Shown: positions 19,232-30,811 of the stretch, piece after piece
Position numbering within the stretch: position 1 is the first letter of the stretch
Layout: each line of letters opens with the position of its first letter
Source: Rubrivivax sp.
GTDB lineage: Bacteria > Pseudomonadota > Gammaproteobacteria > Burkholderiales > Burkholderiaceae_C
Direction: 5' to 3'
DNA length: 64,000 nucleotides
NCBI GenBank assembly: GCA_030681795.1
Contig: JAUXRG010000064.1
Span: 16,483 to 80,482 of the forward strand
Position numbers and translations under genes: made by a program
Notes under the pieces: generated by a model
What the model was told of the DNA's origin: nothing
The model's database searches: none
Seen by the model: the letters and a program-made list of their open reading frames with translations, nothing else

Positions 19232-19310
19232 GGCACGCAGGGTAAGGGCTTTGGGACGGCGAAGTTACGATAGCAGGACAAATTCTGTTTTGCAGAAGCC
19301 CCAGACCACC

Positions 19311-20423
19311 GTGACCCAGATCGCCTTCGACTACCCCCGCCCCGACGCCAGCGGCGTCACCTGCACCGCCCAGGCCTGGGCCAAGGTGCCCGCGACCCTG
19401 CCTCCGGCCGAGCGCCAACGTGCGCTGGAGCGCGCCGCCGAGTTGCTCAAGGCGCGCGGCGCGGTATTGGTGGCGCACTTCTATGTCGATGGCGACCTGC
19501 AGGACCTGGCCCTGGCCACGGGCGGCTGCGTGGCCGATTCACTGGAAATGGCGCGCTTCGGCCGCGACCACCCCGCGCAGACCCTGGTGGTCGCCGGCGT
19601 GCGCTTCATGGGCGAGACGGCCAAGATCCTCTCGCCCGCCAAGCGCGTGCTCATGCCCGACCTGGACGCCACCTGCTCGCTCGACCTGGGTTGCCCGCCA
19701 GAGCCCTTCTCCGCCTTCTGCGACGCCCACCCGGACCGCCAGGTGGTGGTCTATGCCAACACCAGCGCCGCCGTGAAGGCGCGCGCCGACTGGATGGTGA
19801 CCAGCTCATGCGCGCTGGCCATCGTGGCGCACCTCAAGGAACAAGGCCACAAAGTGCTGTGGGCGCCCGACCGCCACCTGGGCCGCTATATCCAGGAGCA
19901 GACCGGCGCCGACATGTTGATGTGGGACGGCGCGTGCATCGTGCACGACGAATTCAAGGGCCTGGAGCTCGAGCTGCTGCGCCGCCAGCACCCCGGCGCC
20001 CAGGTGCTGGTGCACCCCGAGTCGCCGCGCAGCGTGGTCGAGCAGGCCGACGTGGTGGGCAGCACCTCGCAGCTGCTCAAGGCCGTGGTGCAAGGCACGG
20101 CGCAGACCTACATCGTGGCCACCGACAGCGGCCTGATGCACCGCATGCATCAGCTGGCCCCCGGCAAGACCTTGATCGAGGCGCCCACCTCGGGCGCCAG
20201 CGCCACCTGCAAGAGCTGTGCGCATTGCCCGTGGATGGCGATGAACGCCGTCCAGGGCGTGCTGGATTGCCTGGAGCATGGCAGCGGCGAGATCACCCTG
20301 CCCGAGCCGGTCCGCGCCAAGGCGCTGGGCTGCATCGAACGCATGCTCGACTTCACCGCCCGGCACCCGCACAGCACGGCCGCGCCGCAGGGCGGCTTCG
20401 TGCCGCGCATCGGCGCGGCCTGA
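19311..20423 (+). CDS. nadA: Quinolinate synthase
   Basis: A 370-residue NadA, which condenses iminoaspartate with dihydroxyacetone phosphate to quinolinate for NAD synthesis. All three cysteines expected for the 4Fe-4S cluster are in context: [23 protein letters not shown] and [13 protein letters not shown]. Catalytic-site segments [16 protein letters not shown] and [17 protein letters not shown] are also intact. The family start here is GTG at 19311; the frame is open upstream but that part has no NadA character. Its partner nadB lies 2.2 kb away on the opposite strand, separated by the ComFB-GGDEF pair. Confidence 0.96.
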   Translation: MTQIAFDYPRPDASGVTCTAQAWAKVPATLPPAERQRALERAAELLKARGAVLVAHFYVDGDLQDLALATGGCVADSLEMARFGRDHPAQTLVVAGVRFMGETAKILSPAKRVLMPDLDATCSLDLGCPPEPFSAFCDAHPDRQVVVYANTSAAVKARADWMVTSSCALAIVAHLKEQGHKVLWAPDRHLGRYIQEQTGADMLMWDGACIVHDEFKGLELELLRRQHPGAQVLVHPESPRSVVEQADVVGSTSQLLKAVVQGTAQTYIVATDSGLMHRMHQLAPGKTLIEAPTSGASATCKSCAHCPWMAMNAVQGVLDCLEHGSGEITLPEPVRAKALGCIERMLDFTARHPHSTAAPQGGFVPRIGAA

Positions 20424-20571
20424 CCCGAGGCCGGCCACGGGGCGCCGCTCCAGGTCTGCGCATGGAATCTGCATGTCCGCGTGGCGCACCGATCGGCGTA
20501 TATCTTCGCTTCAGACCCGGCCCGGCCAGGCCGATATCCCGGCGTGCCCCGCGGTGGGGCGGAGACCGACC

Positions 20572-20862
20572 ATGAGCGCCGATTTCAGCTCGGTTCGAAA
20601 CCACAACGAACGCGCCGTCTACGAGGCCGTGACCCGCCACGCCGAGCGCTTCCCCGGCCTGGCCGACAAGCCCGAGCTGCTCGCCGATGTGGCCTGCGTG
20701 GCGCTCAACCGCCTGGCCCCGCGCTACATCCGCCACGAGGTCGACTTCGTCTTCTACCTGAGTGAACGCGAGCGCGGCGACAGCGAACGGCAATTGCTCG
20801 ACGCCGTGGAGTACGCCTTCGGCTTCGTGCAGGCACGCACGGCCATGAGGGCCCGTGGCTGA
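20572..20862 (+). CDS. ComFB-family protein
   Basis: A 96-residue protein matching the late-competence ComFB domain: an N-terminal helix with HNERAVYEAV, then LADVACVALNRLAPRYIRHEVDFVFYLS, which is the core pattern of the family. It lacks the zinc-type cysteine pairs of Bacillus ComFB. Recent work on cyanobacterial ComFB-type proteins describes them as cyclic-dinucleotide receptors. Here its last eight bases overlap the start of a diguanylate cyclase gene, which supports such a role by context. A Shine-Dalgarno-like GGAGA lies about 9 nt before the ATG. Confidence 0.82.
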   Translation: MSADFSSVRNHNERAVYEAVTRHAERFPGLADKPELLADVACVALNRLAPRYIRHEVDFVFYLSERERGDSERQLLDAVEYAFGFVQARTAMRARG

Positions 20863-22627
20863 ATCCGCTGCGCTGCTCGAGCAGGCCTGGGAACTGAGCT
20901 ACCTGCGCCCGCTCGCGGCGCGTGACATCGGCCTGCGCCTGGCCTCCGCGGGTGGCCCGTACGCCGCGATGGGCTGGCTGCACGTGGCGCTGGCCGAAGT
21001 GCGGGTGGGCGACGCCACCGTGGCCTCGGATGCGCTGCGGCGCGCCCGCCAGGCCTTTGCCGCGTCGCAGAATGTGCTGGGCCTGACCTGGTGCGACGAG
21101 ATCCGTTCGATCGAGCTGCGCCGCGCGGGAGACTATGCCGGCTCGGCCCGCCTGCAGGCTGAAATCGATGGCCGCAGCGAAGTCGGCAGCGGCCCGATGT
21201 ACGAGTTCGTCAGCCACAACACGCGCGCCATCACCGCCAAGCTGCTGGGGCGCAACGATGACGCGCTGCGCCACTTCTACGCCGCCAGCGATGCCGCCAC
21301 GCGCACCGGCTGGGCCGGGCCACGCATCATCGCCCTGTGCAACCTGGGCGGCTTCCAGCTGGCCTTGTACAACCTCGAAGACGCGCGCCGCCTCAGCGAA
21401 GAGGGGCTGGCCGCCGCACGCGAGGCCGAGGTGGCACAGGCCGTGGTCACCGCGGCCACCAACCTCATCAACATCTACCACGCCGAGGGCGAGATGCGCC
21501 AGGCGCGTGCGATGGTGGACTTTCTGGTCACGCACCAGAGCGACCTCGTTACCCAGATGCTTCCCCGCTATGCGCTGTCGTTGGCGCTGGGGCTCCTGGG
21601 CGTGGGCGAGATCGATGCGGCGCTCGTCCACCTCGAAGCGGGCGCCGTGGCCGCGGTGTCCGATGGTGACGGCCAGACCCTGTGGGCCTGGCTCAAGGCG
21701 CGCTGCCTGCTCGCCAAGGGTGACGCCCCGGGCGCCCGCGCGGTGGCCGAGCAGACGATGCAACAGCGCCGCCAACGCCAGCTGCAGGACCAGCCTTTCG
21801 AAACCATGCAGCTGCACCTCGCGCTGGCCGACGCCTGCGAGGCGGTGGGCGACACCGCCGCGGCACTGGCGTGCATGCGCGAAGCGCACGCGCGCTACGA
21901 GGAACTGGTCGGCCGCAGCGCGCGTGCGCGTTATGTCGCCCTGGAGGTGACGCACGAGCTGGCGCGCACGCAGCGCGAGCGCGACCGCGCGCTCGATTCG
22001 CACCGATCGGCCGAAGACGACCGCCACCGGCTGGCCGAGCTCAACAGCGCCCTGCAAGCGCAGATCGCCGAGACCGAGCTGTTGCACGTCAGGCTGCGCG
22101 ACCAGGCCTTGCGCGACCCGCTCACCGGCCTGCACAACCGGCGCTACCTGTTCGAGATGGCGCCGGGGCTGCTGGAATTGGCGCGCCGCCAGGCCAGCCC
22201 GCTGTGCGTCGCGCTGATCGACCTGGACCACTTCAAGCTGCTCAACGACACCTATGGCCACCAGGCCGGCGACCAGGTGCTGCTGCGCTTTGCCACGTTG
22301 CTGACGCAGATCCTGCGCCGCAGCGACGTGATCTGCCGCCATGGCGGTGAGGAGTTCGTGGCGGTGATGCCGGACATCGACGGCGAAGGCGCGCAGGCCG
22401 TGCTCGGCCGCCTGCTCGAAGCCTTCCAGACGCAGCAGCCCGCCGAGCCCGGCCGGCGCCGCCTGCCCGGCGGCTCGTTCTCGGCAGGCATCGCGCTGTT
22501 CCCGCGCCACGGCCAGACGCTGGAGCAGTTGCTCACGCGAGCCGACCGCGCCCTGTATGCGGCCAAGAACCACGGCCGTGCGCGGGTCGAGCTGGCCCCG
22601 GCCACGGGTTTCGGCACGCTCACCTGA
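20855..22627 (+). CDS. Diguanylate cyclase with TPR-like sensor region
   Basis: A 590-residue cytoplasmic protein starting at GTG 20855, overlapping the ComFB gene by eight bases, so translation is probably coupled. The first ~370 residues are alpha-helical repeats of TPR style (for example NLEDARRLSEEGLAAAREAE). A coiled-coil linker runs to about residue 420. A GGDEF domain then carries DLDHFKLLNDTYGHQAGD and the active-site motif RHGGEEF, a catalytically competent GGEEF. The inhibitory I-site RRSD lies five residues before the motif, predicting product feedback. No EAL domain or membrane segment is present. It should make c-di-GMP. Confidence 0.93.
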   Translation: MAESAALLEQAWELSYLRPLAARDIGLRLASAGGPYAAMGWLHVALAEVRVGDATVASDALRRARQAFAASQNVLGLTWCDEIRSIELRRAGDYAGSARLQAEIDGRSEVGSGPMYEFVSHNTRAITAKLLGRNDDALRHFYAASDAATRTGWAGPRIIALCNLGGFQLALYNLEDARRLSEEGLAAAREAEVAQAVVTAATNLINIYHAEGEMRQARAMVDFLVTHQSDLVTQMLPRYALSLALGLLGVGEIDAALVHLEAGAVAAVSDGDGQTLWAWLKARCLLAKGDAPGARAVAEQTMQQRRQRQLQDQPFETMQLHLALADACEAVGDTAAALACMREAHARYEELVGRSARARYVALEVTHELARTQRERDRALDSHRSAEDDRHRLAELNSALQAQIAETELLHVRLRDQALRDPLTGLHNRRYLFEMAPGLLELARRQASPLCVALIDLDHFKLLNDTYGHQAGDQVLLRFATLLTQILRRSDVICRHGGEEFVAVMPDIDGEGAQAVLGRLLEAFQTQQPAEPGRRRLPGGSFSAGIALFPRHGQTLEQLLTRADRALYAAKNHGRARVELAPATGFGTLT

Positions 22628-22632
22628 GCGGC

Positions 22633-22655
22633 AGGCCGGCGCGCTGGCCCGGCCT
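22633..22655. terminator. Weak hairpin between convergent genes
   Basis: AGGCCGG (22633-22639) can pair with CCGGCCT (22649-22655) around a nine-base loop, exactly between the stop codons of the diguanylate cyclase and nadB. There is no T-run, so this is only a candidate terminator. Confidence 0.4.
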
Positions 22656-24274
22656 CAGCGCGAGCTGCTCTTGGCCGGCCGCGTGAGCACCGTCGGAAAG
22701 CTCACCGGAAGCGGGTTGGGGAAGTCGCGGCTGAAGTGCAGGCCACGGCTCTCGTGCCGGCGCAGCGCCGAACGCACGATGAGTTCGGCGCAGACCACCA
22801 GGTTGCGCAGTTCGAGCAGGTCACGGGTGACGCGGAAGTTGCGGTAGTAGTCGGTGGTCTCGTCGCGCAGCAGCTTGATGCGGTGCAGCGCCCGCTCCAG
22901 CCGCTTGGTGGTGCGCACGATGCCGACGTAGTTCCACATCACCAGCCGCAATTCGTCCCAGTTGTGCGAGATGACCACCTGCTCGTCGGCGTCCTCGACC
23001 TGGCTCTCGTCCCAGGGCGGCAGCGCCGGGGGTTCGCGCGTGGCGTCGAGCACGATGCGCTCGGCGCAGGTGCGCCCCACGACCACGCACTCGAGCAGCG
23101 AATTGCTCGCCAGGCGGTTGGCGCCGTGCAGACCGGTGTAAGTGGTTTCGCCCACCGCGAACAGGCCGGGCAGGTCGGTGCGGCCGTCGAGGTCGGTGAC
23201 CACGCCACCGCAGGTGTAGTGCGCGGCGGGCACCACCGGGATGGGCGCGCGGGCGATGTCGATGCCGAGCGACAGGCAGCGCGCGTGGATGGTGGGAAAG
23301 TGCTCCTTGAGGAAGGCCTCGCCCAGATGGCGTGCATCGAGCCAGACATGGTCCAGCCCGTGCTTCTTCATCTCGAAATCGATGGCGCGGGCGACGATGT
23401 CGCGCGGCGCAAGCTCGCCCCGGGCATCGTGGGCGGGCATGAACCTCGTCCCGTCCGGCAGGGTGAGCTTGGCGCCTTCGCCGCGCAGCGCCTCGGTGAT
23501 GAGGAAGCTGCGCTCCTGCGGGTGGTACAGGCAGGTCGGGTGGAACTGGATGAATTCCATATTGCCGACGCGGCAGCCGGCGCGCCAGGCCATCGCGATG
23601 CCGTCGCCGGTGGCGGTATCCGGGTTGCTCGTATAGCGGTAGACCTTGCCCACGCCGCCGGTGGCCAGCACCACTGCGGCGGCAGGCAGGGTCTCGACGC
23701 GACCCGAGTCGATGTCCAGCGCATAGACGCCGTAGCAGCGCGGCGCCTCCTTGCGCTTGAGGTGGCGTGAGGTGATCAGGTCCACCGCCATCCAGCGCTC
23801 GCGCAGCGTGATGTGGGGGTGCGCCTTGGCGCGCGCCAGCAGGGCGTCGTGAATGGCCTTGCCGGTGGCGTCCGCGGCGTGGGCGATGCGTCGCACGGCA
23901 TGCCCGCCTTCGCGCGTGAGGTGCAGGCCCAGCGGTCCGCTGGGGTCGGGCGAGAAAGGCACCCCGGAGGCCACCAGCCACTCGATGGCGCGGGCGCTGT
24001 TCTCGGCGATGAAGCGGGCGGTGTGCTCGTCGACGATGCCGGCGCCGGCGTCCTGGGTGTCGCGCACATGCGAGGCGATGCTGTCGTCGGGCCCCAACAC
24101 GCCGACGATGCCCCCTTGAGCCCAGGCCGTGGCACCTTCATTGAGTTCACGCTTGGCCAGAACGATCACCGGCAAGTGGTCGGCCAGATGCAGCGCCACG
24201 GCCAGGCCCCCCAGGCCGGCACCGATGATGACCACGGGCGCCGGTGCGGCAGCGGTGGAGGAAGTGGCATTCAT
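22655..24274 (-). CDS. nadB: L-aspartate oxidase
   Basis: A 539-residue flavoprotein that oxidises L-aspartate to iminoaspartate, the substrate of NadA. The FAD-binding N-terminus reads [18 protein letters not shown]. The flavin/active-site segments [42 protein letters not shown] and [11 protein letters not shown] are all in place, and [18 protein letters not shown] holds a conserved catalytic histidine region. The C-terminal helical domain has [12 protein letters not shown]. Length is normal for the family. It converges on the cyclase gene and is divergent from the hypothetical gene at 24358. Confidence 0.96.
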   Translation of the reverse strand: MNATSSTAAAPAPVVIIGAGLGGLAVALHLADHLPVIVLAKRELNEGATAWAQGGIVGVLGPDDSIASHVRDTQDAGAGIVDEHTARFIAENSARAIEWLVASGVPFSPDPSGPLGLHLTREGGHAVRRIAHAADATGKAIHDALLARAKAHPHITLRERWMAVDLITSRHLKRKEAPRCYGVYALDIDSGRVETLPAAAVVLATGGVGKVYRYTSNPDTATGDGIAMAWRAGCRVGNMEFIQFHPTCLYHPQERSFLITEALRGEGAKLTLPDGTRFMPAHDARGELAPRDIVARAIDFEMKKHGLDHVWLDARHLGEAFLKEHFPTIHARCLSLGIDIARAPIPVVPAAHYTCGGVVTDLDGRTDLPGLFAVGETTYTGLHGANRLASNSLLECVVVGRTCAERIVLDATREPPALPPWDESQVEDADEQVVISHNWDELRLVMWNYVGIVRTTKRLERALHRIKLLRDETTDYYRNFRVTRDLLELRNLVVCAELIVRSALRRHESRGLHFSRDFPNPLPVSFPTVLTRPAKSSSR

Positions 24275-24326
24275 GTTCGTGATCCGTCTAACGCAATCGG
24301 CGTGACCCGGTCGGATTCTACGGACC

Positions 24327-24351
24327 CCTGCCTGGAGGCAGGTCCTATCAT
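24327..24351 (+). promoter_or_regulatory. Perfect inverted repeat plus -10 box upstream of the 24358 gene
   Basis: CCTGCCT and AGGCAGG (24327-24342) form a perfect 7+2+7 palindrome ending three bases before a -10 box TATCAT (24346-24351). The -10 box ends 6 nt before the ATG. A protein bound to the palindrome would cover the spacer of the promoter, so an operator is plausible; the binding protein is unknown. The geometry also predicts a leaderless mRNA. Confidence 0.42.
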
Positions 24352-24357
24352 CCGCGC

Positions 24358-25620
24358 ATGAGCTCAGCCCGCGACAACCCGCCCAGGCAAGACGCCCACC
24401 GCGGCTTCTCCCCGACGGAACTGCTGGCCCCGCGAACGCAGATCGTCGCCGACCGTGAGGCCTACCTGGGCCAGGGCACCCATGACGTCGGCCGGCGCAT
24501 CTCGGACGACCAGGTCGAGCTCTTCATCTCGGCCGACGTGGCCAGTTCGCTGCAGCAGGAATTCAGCCTGCATACGCCGGAGTTCGTGGCCCTGCACGAT
24601 GTGGGCCCCAGCGCATCGCTGCGGTTGCTCAGCAGCCTGGCCAGCGCCGCCAGTGCACGCGTGCAACGCCTGTCCGTGCGCAGGCAGGGGCATGGCGTGG
24701 CGCTGGCTGTCATCCAGTTCGTGGAAGTGCCACTGGCCGACGGCACACCGGTGCGCGTGTACTCCACCGACATCAACGCCGACGCCGCCACGCGGGCCCA
24801 TGTGGCGAGCGTGCTGCTGGCCTTCAGCCGCCTGGGCGTGCTGCTCATCGGCGAACTCCCGTCGAATGCGCTGGCCGGGCAGCTCGCGCCCTTGCAGGAA
24901 TCCCTGCGTCGCGGGCCCTGGCCGAACCGCGACCTGCTCCTGGTGCCGCTGGGCACGACCAGCACGCTGGCCACGCAGGCCATCGAGCTCGGCGGCCAGA
25001 GCGCCGTGGCCGTGCATGTGACGCCCCGCGCCAGCCGGCCGAAGCAGGCATGGGCCTTCATCAGCGGCTCGTGGAACCGTCTGCATGGCATGCCCAATGG
25101 CGAACGCGCGCTACCCACCGAAATGGCGTTGGCGGTGCCGCGGCCCAGCGTGCCCGAGCCTGAAGCGGCAACCCAGCCCATGGAGCTGGGCCCGGCGCAG
25201 GCGGGCGCGCCCCGGGCGCCACCGGCACCGCAGCCGACCCTGCCCATGCCCATGCCGGTGCCCGGCGGCACGAACTGGCAAACCTACGCCAACCACTGCG
25301 CGCTCATCAAGGGCGCCATCAGTTGCTGCGTCTTCGACATGCACAGCGCAGAGCCGCTGGCGCACGCCGGCGGCACACCGCGCGGCGACCGCCTGGCGGA
25401 GCAAGGCGTGGCGCTGCTGGCGCAGGTCAACACCGCCGCGCGCGCGCTCGGCCTGGGCGCGGGCAAGGCTGAGGCCGGCATCAGCACGGCCAGCCACCAC
25501 CTCCTGCTGCGCGAAGTGCCCGGCCACCCGGGCGTGGCGGTGCACCTGGTGGTCTCGGCCGGGACCGGCAACCTGATGCTGGCGCGCCTGCAACTCGAGC
25601 GCGTCGAACCGCCCAAGTAA
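24358..25620 (+). CDS. Conserved hypothetical protein with proline-rich linker
   Basis: A 420-residue soluble protein I do not recognise. The N-terminal half (to about residue 240) is mixed alpha/beta with repeated [12 protein letters not shown]-type strands. Residues 255-305 form a low-complexity linker rich in Pro, Ala and Met ([16 protein letters not shown]). The last 115 residues form a compact domain beginning [21 protein letters not shown] that resembles a roadblock/longin-like fold in strand-helix spacing, but that is a guess. No signal peptide or membrane segment is present. It is divergent from nadB and converges on clpB. Confidence 0.75.
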   Translation: MSSARDNPPRQDAHRGFSPTELLAPRTQIVADREAYLGQGTHDVGRRISDDQVELFISADVASSLQQEFSLHTPEFVALHDVGPSASLRLLSSLASAASARVQRLSVRRQGHGVALAVIQFVEVPLADGTPVRVYSTDINADAATRAHVASVLLAFSRLGVLLIGELPSNALAGQLAPLQESLRRGPWPNRDLLLVPLGTTSTLATQAIELGGQSAVAVHVTPRASRPKQAWAFISGSWNRLHGMPNGERALPTEMALAVPRPSVPEPEAATQPMELGPAQAGAPRAPPAPQPTLPMPMPVPGGTNWQTYANHCALIKGAISCCVFDMHSAEPLAHAGGTPRGDRLAEQGVALLAQVNTAARALGLGAGKAEAGISTASHHLLLREVPGHPGVAVHLVVSAGTGNLMLARLQLERVEPPK

Positions 25621-25630
25621 GGGTCAGGGC

Positions 25631-25647
25631 GGCCCGCCGCGGGCGGG

Positions 25648-25649
<2 letters not shown>
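25631..25649. terminator. GC-rich hairpin between convergent genes
   Basis: GGCCCGCC (25631-25638) pairs with GGCGGGTC (25642-25649), eight pairs including one G-T, around a three-base loop, in the 27-bp gap between the stop codons of the hypothetical gene and clpB. No T-run follows in either direction. Confidence 0.42.
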
Positions 25650-28251
<2,602 letters not shown>

Positions 28252-28275
28252 CGTAGATTCCTCCGGATGCGGTGG

Positions 28276-28304
28276 ACATGGGGCGCAGCCGGAGACTTTT
28301 CAAG
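28276..28304 (-). promoter_or_regulatory. Sigma-32 heat-shock promoter of clpB
   Basis: On the minus strand, CTTGAAA (28304-28298) and CCCCATGT (28283-28276) are separated by 14 bp. Both boxes match the RpoH consensus exactly. The -10 box ends 24 bp upstream of the clpB ATG at 28251, leaving a leader of under 20 nt that contains the GGAGGA ribosome-binding site. Confidence 0.93.
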
Positions 28305-28316
28305 CCGGCGGCCCTT

Positions 28317-28793
28317 CTAAAGCACCTCGCCCAGCGCGTGGTAGCGCCCGCCCTGGAAGGCCAGCGGCGGCAGATCGGCGTCCGTATGCGCCAGCACCCG
28401 CCCGATGAACAGCACGTGGTCCCCCGCACGCTGTTGCGACGCGGTCTCGCACTGGAATGCGGCCGCGCAGCCGTCCAGCAGCGGTGCACCGTGCTCGCCC
28501 AGGGTCCAGACGCCTTCGCCAAAGCGGTGGTCGCCACGAACGGCAAAACGGCGCGCCAAGCCCAGTTGCCCTTGGGCCAGCACGTTCACCGCGAAGCGCG
28601 GTGCCGCGCAGAAGATTCCCGCGCTGGGGCTGGCCTTGCGCAGCGACCACAGCACCAGCGCCGGCTCCAGCGAAAGCGAATTGAACGAATTGACGGTCAA
28701 CCCCACGAAGGCACCGTCGGCGTCGCAGCAGGTCACGATCGTGACGCCGGTGGTGTAGCGGCCCAGCGCGCCGCGCAGTGGCTGGGTGGGCAT
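28317..28793 (-). CDS. Flavin reductase family protein (FMN-binding split barrel)
   Basis: A 158-residue protein of the flavin-reductase-like domain that usually supplies reduced FMN or FAD to a monooxygenase. Diagnostic segments are LGRYTTGVTIVTC near the start, the flavin phosphate-binding VNSFNSLSLEPALVLWSLRK, and the end GDHVLFIGRVLAHTDADLPPLAFQGGRYHALG. It starts 7 bp after the moaE stop and is probably the last gene of the hom-thrC-moe/moa transcript. No oxygenase component is nearby. It ends just outside the clpB promoter, 12 bp before the -35 box. Confidence 0.9.
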   Translation of the reverse strand: MPTQPLRGALGRYTTGVTIVTCCDADGAFVGLTVNSFNSLSLEPALVLWSLRKASPSAGIFCAAPRFAVNVLAQGQLGLARRFAVRGDHRFGEGVWTLGEHGAPLLDGCAAAFQCETASQQRAGDHVLFIGRVLAHTDADLPPLAFQGGRYHALGEVL

Positions 28794-28800
28794 CAGGCGT

Positions 28801-29274
28801 TCATCCGGCGTTCGGCGTCTGTATGCCCCAGCGCGCCAGTGCGGCGTCGTCGGCCACGCGGGCATCGACCCAGCGCGCGCCCTCGGGCGTGGTTTCCTTC
28901 TTCCAGAACGGCGCCTGGGTCTTCAGGTAGTCCATCAGGAACTCGCAGGCCTGGAAAGCCTGGCCGCGGTGCGCCGAGCTCACGGCCACCAGCACGATCT
29001 GATCGAGCGGCTGCAGAACGCCCACGCGGTGCACGACGCGCGCGGCGCGGATGTCGAAGCGCCGCAGGGCCTCGTCGATCATGGCTTCGATGGCGCGCTC
29101 GGTCATGCCGGGGTAATGCTCGAGCTCCATCTGGCTGATGCCCGCCCCGTCGCTGCGGTCGCGCACCGTGCCGACGAAGCTGGCCACGGCGCCCACGCCG
29201 GCATCGCCGGCGCGCAAGGCCGCCACTTCGGCGCCCAGGTCGAAATCGGCGCTCTGGATGGAGACGCGGGTCAT
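28801..29274 (-). CDS. moaE: Molybdopterin synthase catalytic subunit
   Basis: A 157-residue MoaE, which with MoaD transfers sulfur to precursor Z to form molybdopterin. Family segments are ASFVGTVRDRSDG near residue 30, LELEHYPGMTE-like MELEHYPGMTERAIE, and VHRVGVLQPLDQIVLVAVSSAHRGQAF. The conserved lysines of the active site lie in MDYLKTQAPFWKKE. Start at ATG 29274, 35 bp after the moaD stop; the longer open frame to 29379 overlaps moaD and is not used. It belongs to the moeA-moaD-moaE segment of the operon. Confidence 0.96.
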   Translation of the reverse strand: MTRVSIQSADFDLGAEVAALRAGDAGVGAVASFVGTVRDRSDGAGISQMELEHYPGMTERAIEAMIDEALRRFDIRAARVVHRVGVLQPLDQIVLVAVSSAHRGQAFQACEFLMDYLKTQAPFWKKETTPEGARWVDARVADDAALARWGIQTPNAG

Positions 29275-29309
29275 GGGTGCCGTGGTGGGCAATGCGGCGC
29301 GGTTCACGC

Positions 29310-29561
29310 TCAACCGCCCGTCACCGGGGGAAAGAAGGCCACCTCGGCGCCTTCGCGCAAGATGGCCGATTCGTCGCACATGGCCTGGTCGAGCGCGCAG
29401 CGCACCGCACGGCCGCGCGCCAGCACCTCGGCATGGCGCCCGCCACGGGCGAGCAGCGCATCGCGCAGCGCGCCCACGCGGGCCCCCTCGGGCAGCTCCA
29501 GCGCTTCGGCCGGGCCCAGGGCCTCACGCAGCGCAGCGAAATAGCGCACCTGGACCTTCAT
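29310..29561 (-). CDS. moaD: Molybdopterin synthase sulfur-carrier subunit
   Basis: An 83-residue ubiquitin-fold protein ending in the obligatory Gly-Gly (PPVTGG), which is thiocarboxylated and donates sulfur to MoaE. The start MKVQVRYFAALREALG and the VAFFPPVTGG end are standard. Its ATG overlaps the moeA stop by four bases (ATGA), so translation is coupled. Confidence 0.96.
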   Translation of the reverse strand: MKVQVRYFAALREALGPAEALELPEGARVGALRDALLARGGRHAEVLARGRAVRCALDQAMCDESAILREGAEVAFFPPVTGG

Positions 29562-30811
29562 CGCGAGATCAACTCCGCCAACGGCAAGAAACGCACCGCG
29601 TCGCCGCGCGCGATGGCCTGGCCCGGCGGGTTGTCCACCAGGCCGTCGGCCCAGACCGTCGAAGTCAGCACCCCCGAGCTCTGGTTGGGGAAAAGATCCA
29701 GCGCGCCTTCGGCATTCAGGCGCACGCGCAGGAATTCGCGCCGGCGGTCGGGTCGGGGCCAGTCGAACGCCGCGCGCAGCGGCAAGGCCGCGGGCAGGCC
29801 GCTGCCCATGCCCTGCAGCGCCCGCAGCACCGTGCTCACCGCCAGCAGGCAGGTCACGAACGACGACACCGGGTTGCCCGGCAGGCCGATCAACAAAGCC
29901 TCACTGCCTGCCTCGTGACGGATGTGACCGAAGGCCAGGGGCTTGCCCGGCTTCATGGCGATCTGCCAGTCCTCGACCTGGCCTTCGGCTTGCGCGGCGG
30001 GCTTGAGATGGTCTTCCTCGCCCGCCGAGACGCCCCCGCTGGTGACGATGAGGTCGTTGGCCGCTGCCGCCTGGCGCAGCGCGGCGCGGGTGGCGTCCAG
30101 CCGGTCGGGCACGATGCCCAGGTCGCTGACCTCGCAGCCCGCGGCCTGCAGCAGGCCGCGCAGCATGAAACGGTTGGAGTTGTAGATCGCCCCGGGGCGC
30201 AGCGGCTCGCCCGGCATCATGAGTTCGTCACCGGTGGAAAACAGCGCCACGCGCGGGCGGCGCCGCACGCTCAGCAGGCCCGCGCCCACCGAGGCCGCCA
30301 GCCCCAGCGCCTGGGGCCTGAGGCGCTGGCCGCGGGTCAGCACGGCCGCCCCCTGCCGCACATCTTCACCGCGGCGGCGTATCCACTGGCCCGCCACCGG
30401 CACCGCGTTCACGCGCACGCCGCCCAGGCCCATGCCCATGCCCGCGATGGCTTCGCACTCTTCCTGCAACACCACCGCATCCGCCCCCGGCGGCAGCTGG
30501 CCGCCGGTGAAGATGCGCGCGGCCGTGCCGGGCTGCAGGGCCTGGCCGACATGCCCGGCCGGGATGCGCTGCGACACCGGCAGCACCGCGCCGGGCGCGG
30601 CGACATCGGCCGCGCGCAACGCATAGCCGTCCATCGACGTGTTGTCGGCCGGCGGCACGTCCAGCGCCGAGTGCACGTCGGCCGCCAAGACCCGGCCCAG
30701 GGCATCGAAGGTGGAAACGAGTTCGGTCTCGCTGATGGCGTGCGCCGCGGCGCCTGCGGCCAGGCGGGCCAACGCCTCCTCCAGACTCAGCATGGGGCGC
30801 CGATCGTTCAT
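29558..30811 (-). CDS. moeA: Molybdopterin molybdenumtransferase
   Basis: A 417-residue MoeA that inserts molybdenum into adenylated molybdopterin. The domain order is normal: N-terminal LGRVLAADVHSALDVPPADNTSMDGYALR, a central MPT-binding domain with LFSTGDELMMPGEPLRPGAIYNSN and TSGGVSAGEEDHLKPA, and a C-terminal beta domain ending the LPGNPVSSF region. It overlaps thrC upstream and moaD downstream by four bases each (ATGA), so the whole segment is translationally coupled. The linking of threonine and molybdopterin genes is a common Burkholderiales arrangement rather than a functional pathway. Confidence 0.96.
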   Translation of the reverse strand: MNDRRPMLSLEEALARLAAGAAAHAISETELVSTFDALGRVLAADVHSALDVPPADNTSMDGYALRAADVAAPGAVLPVSQRIPAGHVGQALQPGTAARIFTGGQLPPGADAVVLQEECEAIAGMGMGLGGVRVNAVPVAGQWIRRRGEDVRQGAAVLTRGQRLRPQALGLAASVGAGLLSVRRRPRVALFSTGDELMMPGEPLRPGAIYNSNRFMLRGLLQAAGCEVSDLGIVPDRLDATRAALRQAAAANDLIVTSGGVSAGEEDHLKPAAQAEGQVEDWQIAMKPGKPLAFGHIRHEAGSEALLIGLPGNPVSSFVTCLLAVSTVLRALQGMGSGLPAALPLRAAFDWPRPDRRREFLRVRLNAEGALDLFPNQSSGVLTSTVWADGLVDNPPGQAIARGDAVRFLPLAELISR

